64,000 nt of DNA from Brachionus koreanus. Its lineage: Eukaryota > Rotifera > Eurotatoria > Ploima > Brachionidae. Positions within the stretch are counted from its first letter, which is position 1; each line of letters opens with the position of its first letter. Shown one piece after another: positions 59,831 through 64,000 of this stretch. The notes under the pieces were generated by a model. That model worked only from the letters and a program-made list of their open reading frames with translations. It made no database searches and had not been told where the DNA came from. Where the stretch lies: the NCBI GenBank assembly GCA_016987375.1, contig PJRA01000412.1, positions 445,967-509,966 on the forward strand. The letters run 5' to 3'. The position numbers were made by a program, and so were the translations under genes.

Positions 59831-61160
59831 TCAAATAAATATCTTGATATTTAAGACTACGCTAAGAATTGAATAAAGAATTTTTAAAAAACATAGTTTT
59901 TTCTTGTTTTTCTTAAGGAGTAGGAAATTTTTTGAATGGTATAATCAAAAATCTTTTTAAAGAAGCTCATTTATTTAATTTCTATTTAATGGCTTTTTAA
60001 GAAATTCAATTATTCAAAAAATAAAAATCTTGGGAAAAAAAAACTTATTGGATAAATTTTACAAAATGGCGTGTTAAAACTTTTAAAAATATTTTGGCTT
60101 TGTAAAAAAAGTGGAGTTGTCACTTAGACACCCTTGAAATTTGCAAGAAGTACCATTCTTTTAAGATCTTTTAGTATGATCGCTTTTGGATGTGATCCTC
60201 TTTTAAAAATAGTATTATCTTAGAATTAGATGGGCATAGTTTTTTGCAGGAAGATTAGTTTTAAAGCTAAAAATTAGCTATTCACAAAAGTAGTTTATTA
60301 ATAAGATGCAGATGTTTATATAACAATATTTTGTACACAACTCTAAATGAGATACAAATTATCATTTGATACTTTTTTCGTTATTGTCTTTTTTGAAATT
60401 TTGAAAAATAATATCTGATTATATTTAAAATTATAAGCTAATAATAAATAGCATTAACAACAATTGAATCAAAAAATATTTTATTTTTTTTAAATTTAAA
60501 TTATATAAAGTAAAATTTTGGAATTCACAAATGGCTAAAAGTTAGAGTTAAATTTTAGCCTCTGTCTTTTTAAGTAAGATATAAGAATTGAGAAAATGAG
60601 AGGAGTAAAAACAATCAAAAAAGTATTATATAGTAGTATATTATTCAGGGATCATTTAACAAATTGAAAACTGAAATTCATAATTTTTTTTTAAAATTAA
60701 AAAAAATATAAAAAAAAAAAATAAAATTTGTTTTACATGGTTACAAAATGAGAGTCGAATACAATTGCTGCACATCGAAAATCAATGATAGAATTCATGA
60801 ATACTTAACTCGAGAGGAAAAGAAAATTTAATCTAGCTTACCTTTTCCTCTCGGTGCTGTTTTTCAAATAATTCAAACAATTTTAGAGACAAAAAAATTA
60901 AATTATAAAGGATTTAAAAAAGAGAAAATACAAATAATACAAAACAATTATACTATTACACATAAGCATTTGCCGAACCATTTTAAACCGAGACTAGGGT
61001 TCGTAAGGTAGGGACTTTCAGCTGAGGTAAATATCGTTACTAACAATATACAAAATTTTCATATTCTTTTTAGAATCGATTCGAAATTTTACGATTTAGA
61101 TAACTTAATAAATTCATTATTATTAATATTTTTTTTTTAATTTAACTAAGCTTAAAAATT
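59831..61160. other. Intergenic region / 3' flank of Kazrin
   Basis: AT-rich. It contains a hairpin at 60811-60853 with perfect 12-bp arms (CGAGAGGAAAAG and CTTTTCCTCTCG, 19-bp loop), on the 3' side of the Kazrin gene. No gene was recognised. Confidence 0.4.
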
Positions 61161-63894
61161 TTAATTTGATTTCATATCTATTATTTTATGACTAAATTCT
61201 ATTTTTTTCATTGTTTCATCATCGATCAATGGTGACGAGATGTCGCGTTTAATTTTTTTTCCCAGAGCTCGACCAAGCGAACCCCTAAAAGTAAAAACAC
61301 GTTGTTTATCATTTCTGAACGAGTTCAACGGTCGGCTAAATGCCGAATCCATTTTCACATTGCTTAATAAAAAAAAAAATAATAAAAATTTTTTTTAATT
61401 TTAAAATTTTTACCTTTTAGATTTTTTCAAGAGTTTAATCTCGTCATCCAATATTTTTCTTATATTATTATATTTAGACTCGTCATGGACTTGAAGACAA
61501 TGAAATAAAAACTCAGTGTTAAAAGAGCTGTCAGCTACTAGAGCACCATGTATACCGGATTCTGGTAATTTTTCAACATGCTCATGTAAATTGACCAATT
61601 TAAGCCAATCGATAAAATTTCCATTAGTCCATAGACATATATCCAATGTTTGATTTTCTTTTTGACTCAATTCTCTAATAGTGTCCACTTTATGTACATC
61701 AAAGTCATGTCTTTTGAGCATTTCGATTGCCAAAAGCAAACTGTTTTGGTGAATTTTTTTAGTTATACCAAAATATTTTTCCAAATCTTTTTTGTGAAGA
61801 CTAGCCAAAACACGACCATCAACCAAATTGAGTCTAAAAATGCCCTGAAGGTACACAAGACCGATATCTTTTAGCCATCTATTCACCAACCATTCATTGG
61901 TTATCTCACCTAGTTTAGAATATTTACACTTATCCGGATATCTTAGGTCATCAATAGCCAATTTAAGCTTTCGTTTATGCATTATGTTGGCCATTTGAAA
62001 TAATTTCTCCATATCGCTATCAGTCAAATTGATCAGCATTTTTCCATTCGTCAAGTGTCTTAGGCCATTTTTGACATAGATTGAGGGCAATCCAAGTTTT
62101 TCGAGCCAATTTTTAATATCTTGCTGATTCCATTCACTTATAATCAAATTTTTGTGCTCCTCTTCTAGAATTTTAAATGATTTATTCAACAAGTGGTTTG
62201 TTTCACTGTCGTCATCATCTGTTTCTCGGACACAGTAGCTCGATTTGGACGAGACAAAAGTCGAATGATGCGAGTGTCGATTTTTGGTCTTAGATGAAAG
62301 CGTTGTCGAAAAAGAATTCGGTATTTGTTTGCTTTCCACTAAAGCTGACGATCTGTTGGTCGAATTACCATTTGACGAGCCCATGGTTGACATGCGTATA
62401 ATGGTATTTATCAAGCGCGAAGAACGAGACTTAACATTGCTATTATTGGGAGTTTGTACATTCATCGACATGCTCAGTGGTTGTTTGATTGAATATCGAC
62501 TTGTGTTACTGAAATCGTTTATCGTTTTGTTGAGATTTTCGTCTTCACATAGTGTTATAGATTGGCTCATAACCAAAGGCGACAGGTCCGATGAGCCTGT
62601 CTCAGACTCAGCTGAAATATTCAAATTTAATTGCTTGTTCAAATCAGTCTTTTTAGAATCAGCTTCATTTTTATACGAGCTAGCCGATGAAGAGGTCAAT
62701 GAAACACTTGGAGACACACTGGCCATTGTGGTCGATGAGGATATTTCAAGATGTTTTAGACTAGAATTGGTTATAAATGATGCTGATGATGAAGATGAAG
62801 CTGAAGTTGTCGAGACAATTAGATTGTCTTTTTTGTCGCTTTTGTTTGAATTTTTATCATTTTCATCCAAGTCAATAAACTCGTCCGAATCAAGCACTTT
62901 ATTCAAATCGGTTTCCTCATAATCACTCGAGCTCATTATAAAACTTAAATTATTATTTGACTTTGAGCTATTAACATTTTGATTATTGTTCATATTGCTA
63001 TGGTAAGACACCGAACTAGATAGCTTATTAAGTCGAAACTTATTTTTAATTTTAGTTGATCTTGAATTAGCTGAGTGGGGTAAACTAAATGAAGTTTCAG
63101 ACAATTGATTATTTTTGATGTACAAATACGAGTCATTTGATTTACATTTTTGGTTTCTTTCTTCTTTTTTTATTTTATATTTTGAACTAGATTTATTTAT
63201 TTTGGACTCTACTTTTGAGTTCAATGATGCATTTGTATCAATCATACTTGATGAAAGTGTATCTCTTGACTTACTGCTTGAGTAGCCATGATCTGACTCT
63301 TTACCAATGCTGTATCTTGGTGATTTTGACTTTAGATCATACAATTGTCTTTGAAGTTTATTGACAGTTGCACTTTTGCTTTCTACCACTAGCTTTAGTT
63401 CACTATTTTCGGCCACCAGTTCTTCAATATAGGCTTCTAGGTAGGTTTTTTCCTCTTCAATTTCGCTTTTATTTTCAATCAGCTATAAAAAAAAAAAGTA
63501 AATTTAATTTTTCTTTTAAACTAAATGTCTAACCTCTTTGACTATTGAACAAGTTTCTTTAGTTTTGGACTCAAAAGTTTTTAGAATTGATTTTATTTGA
63601 TTTTCTTTGGTTTCTATGATTTTGTACAACTCTTTAGTTCGATTTAAAATTTCAACTTTTTCTACTTTGAGCTTTTTGCGCTCTAATTTCATCGAATCAA
63701 TTGTTTCCTTTAATTTATTTGCATCTTGTTCGCATTGTTGTTTCAATTGCTTGATGAATATGAAATTTTAACAAACTACCATTTAAAAAAAATAGCTATT
63801 TTACCTCTTCAAGAGTTCGAATTTTTTCTTTAAGAAGTCTATTTTCCGATAATAAATACGGATTTTGATTCAGCAAGCAATCATCACTATTCAT
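61161..63894 (-). CDS. KAZN: Kazrin homologue
   Basis: Four exons (63894-63805, 63749-63534, 63482-61414, 61362-61161) join in frame to 858 aa. The N-terminal about 145 residues are coiled coil, followed by a very Ser/Asn-rich region and three SAM domains at about 555-620 (WNQQDIKNWLEKLGL), 635-700 (VNRWLKDIGL, DGRVLASLHKKDLEKYFGI) and 718-785 (WTNGNFIDWLKLVNL, ESGIHGALV). The last exon has SLGRALGKKIKRD, like the kazrin C-terminal tail. Coiled coil plus three SAM repeats is shared by liprins and kazrin; the LVDGR-LxSLxKKDLEKxxxxxKKxHQ pattern and the tail favour kazrin. Mammalian kazrin binds periplakin and other desmosomal/cortical proteins and endosomal partners. The ATG at 63894 is the first in-frame one seen, but further 5' exons beyond the window edge cannot be excluded. 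Confidence 0.88.
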
Positions 63895-64000
63895 TTCTGA
63901 ATTTCTGGTTGATAAGAATTGAAAAAAAAAATTTATTTTATTTTTTTCCTAAATTTATCAGTAATCTAAATTACTTTTTATCTTCTGCTAAAAAATGATC

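Overview
This is metazoan nuclear DNA: spliced genes with GT-AG introns (mostly 40-140 nt, acceptors ending in T-rich/AAG or TAG), a very AT-rich background, and animal-specific genes (a GABA-type Cys-loop receptor, Neuralized, Brat, Kazrin, Diaphanous). The mix of extreme AT content, tiny introns, ciliary genes and lophotrochozoan-like proteins fits a monogonont rotifer such as Brachionus. That taxonomic call is an inference, not something the sequence proves. Positions 49531-50291 are an assembly gap.

Layout: CEP164 (454-5726, minus), with a foldback element in its last intron; a tandem pair of Diaphanous formin genes (8882-13494 and 16550-22008, plus) with the methylthioribose-1-phosphate isomerase gene MRI1 (14206-15373, plus) between them; a single-exon disordered protein ending in a PP1-docking-like motif (25369-27051, plus); a repeat-rich interval with a foldback element and a decayed LINE reverse transcriptase (about 28.4-29.2 kb); a membrane-anchored S1-family protease (31201-32362, minus); a 12-exon GABA/glycine-type anion channel subunit (34323-37647, plus; 5' exon not found); a Neuralized E3 ligase (40138-42269, minus); a nest of inverted-repeat elements (42.45-44.44 kb); PIBF1/CEP90 (44595-48450, minus); fragments of a gene probably hidden by the gap (48.8-50.34 kb, minus); TFIIH subunit p44, GTF2H2 (50590-52186, minus); a Brat-type TRIM-NHL protein (53805-57031, plus); a second LINE relic (about 59.4-59.8 kb); and Kazrin (61161-63894, minus).

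The genes do not form one pathway. CEP164 and PIBF1 both act in building the distal appendages of the ciliary basal body, Diaphanous and Kazrin act on the cortical cytoskeleton, and Neuralized and Brat are cell-fate regulators in animals. The most striking feature is the Diaphanous pair. From exon 7 to the end of the DAD core the two copies are almost identical, introns included, over about 3.15 kb, while exons 1-6 and the last coding bases are clearly diverged. This is the pattern expected from gene conversion. A small inverted-repeat element also overlaps the stop codon of the first copy.
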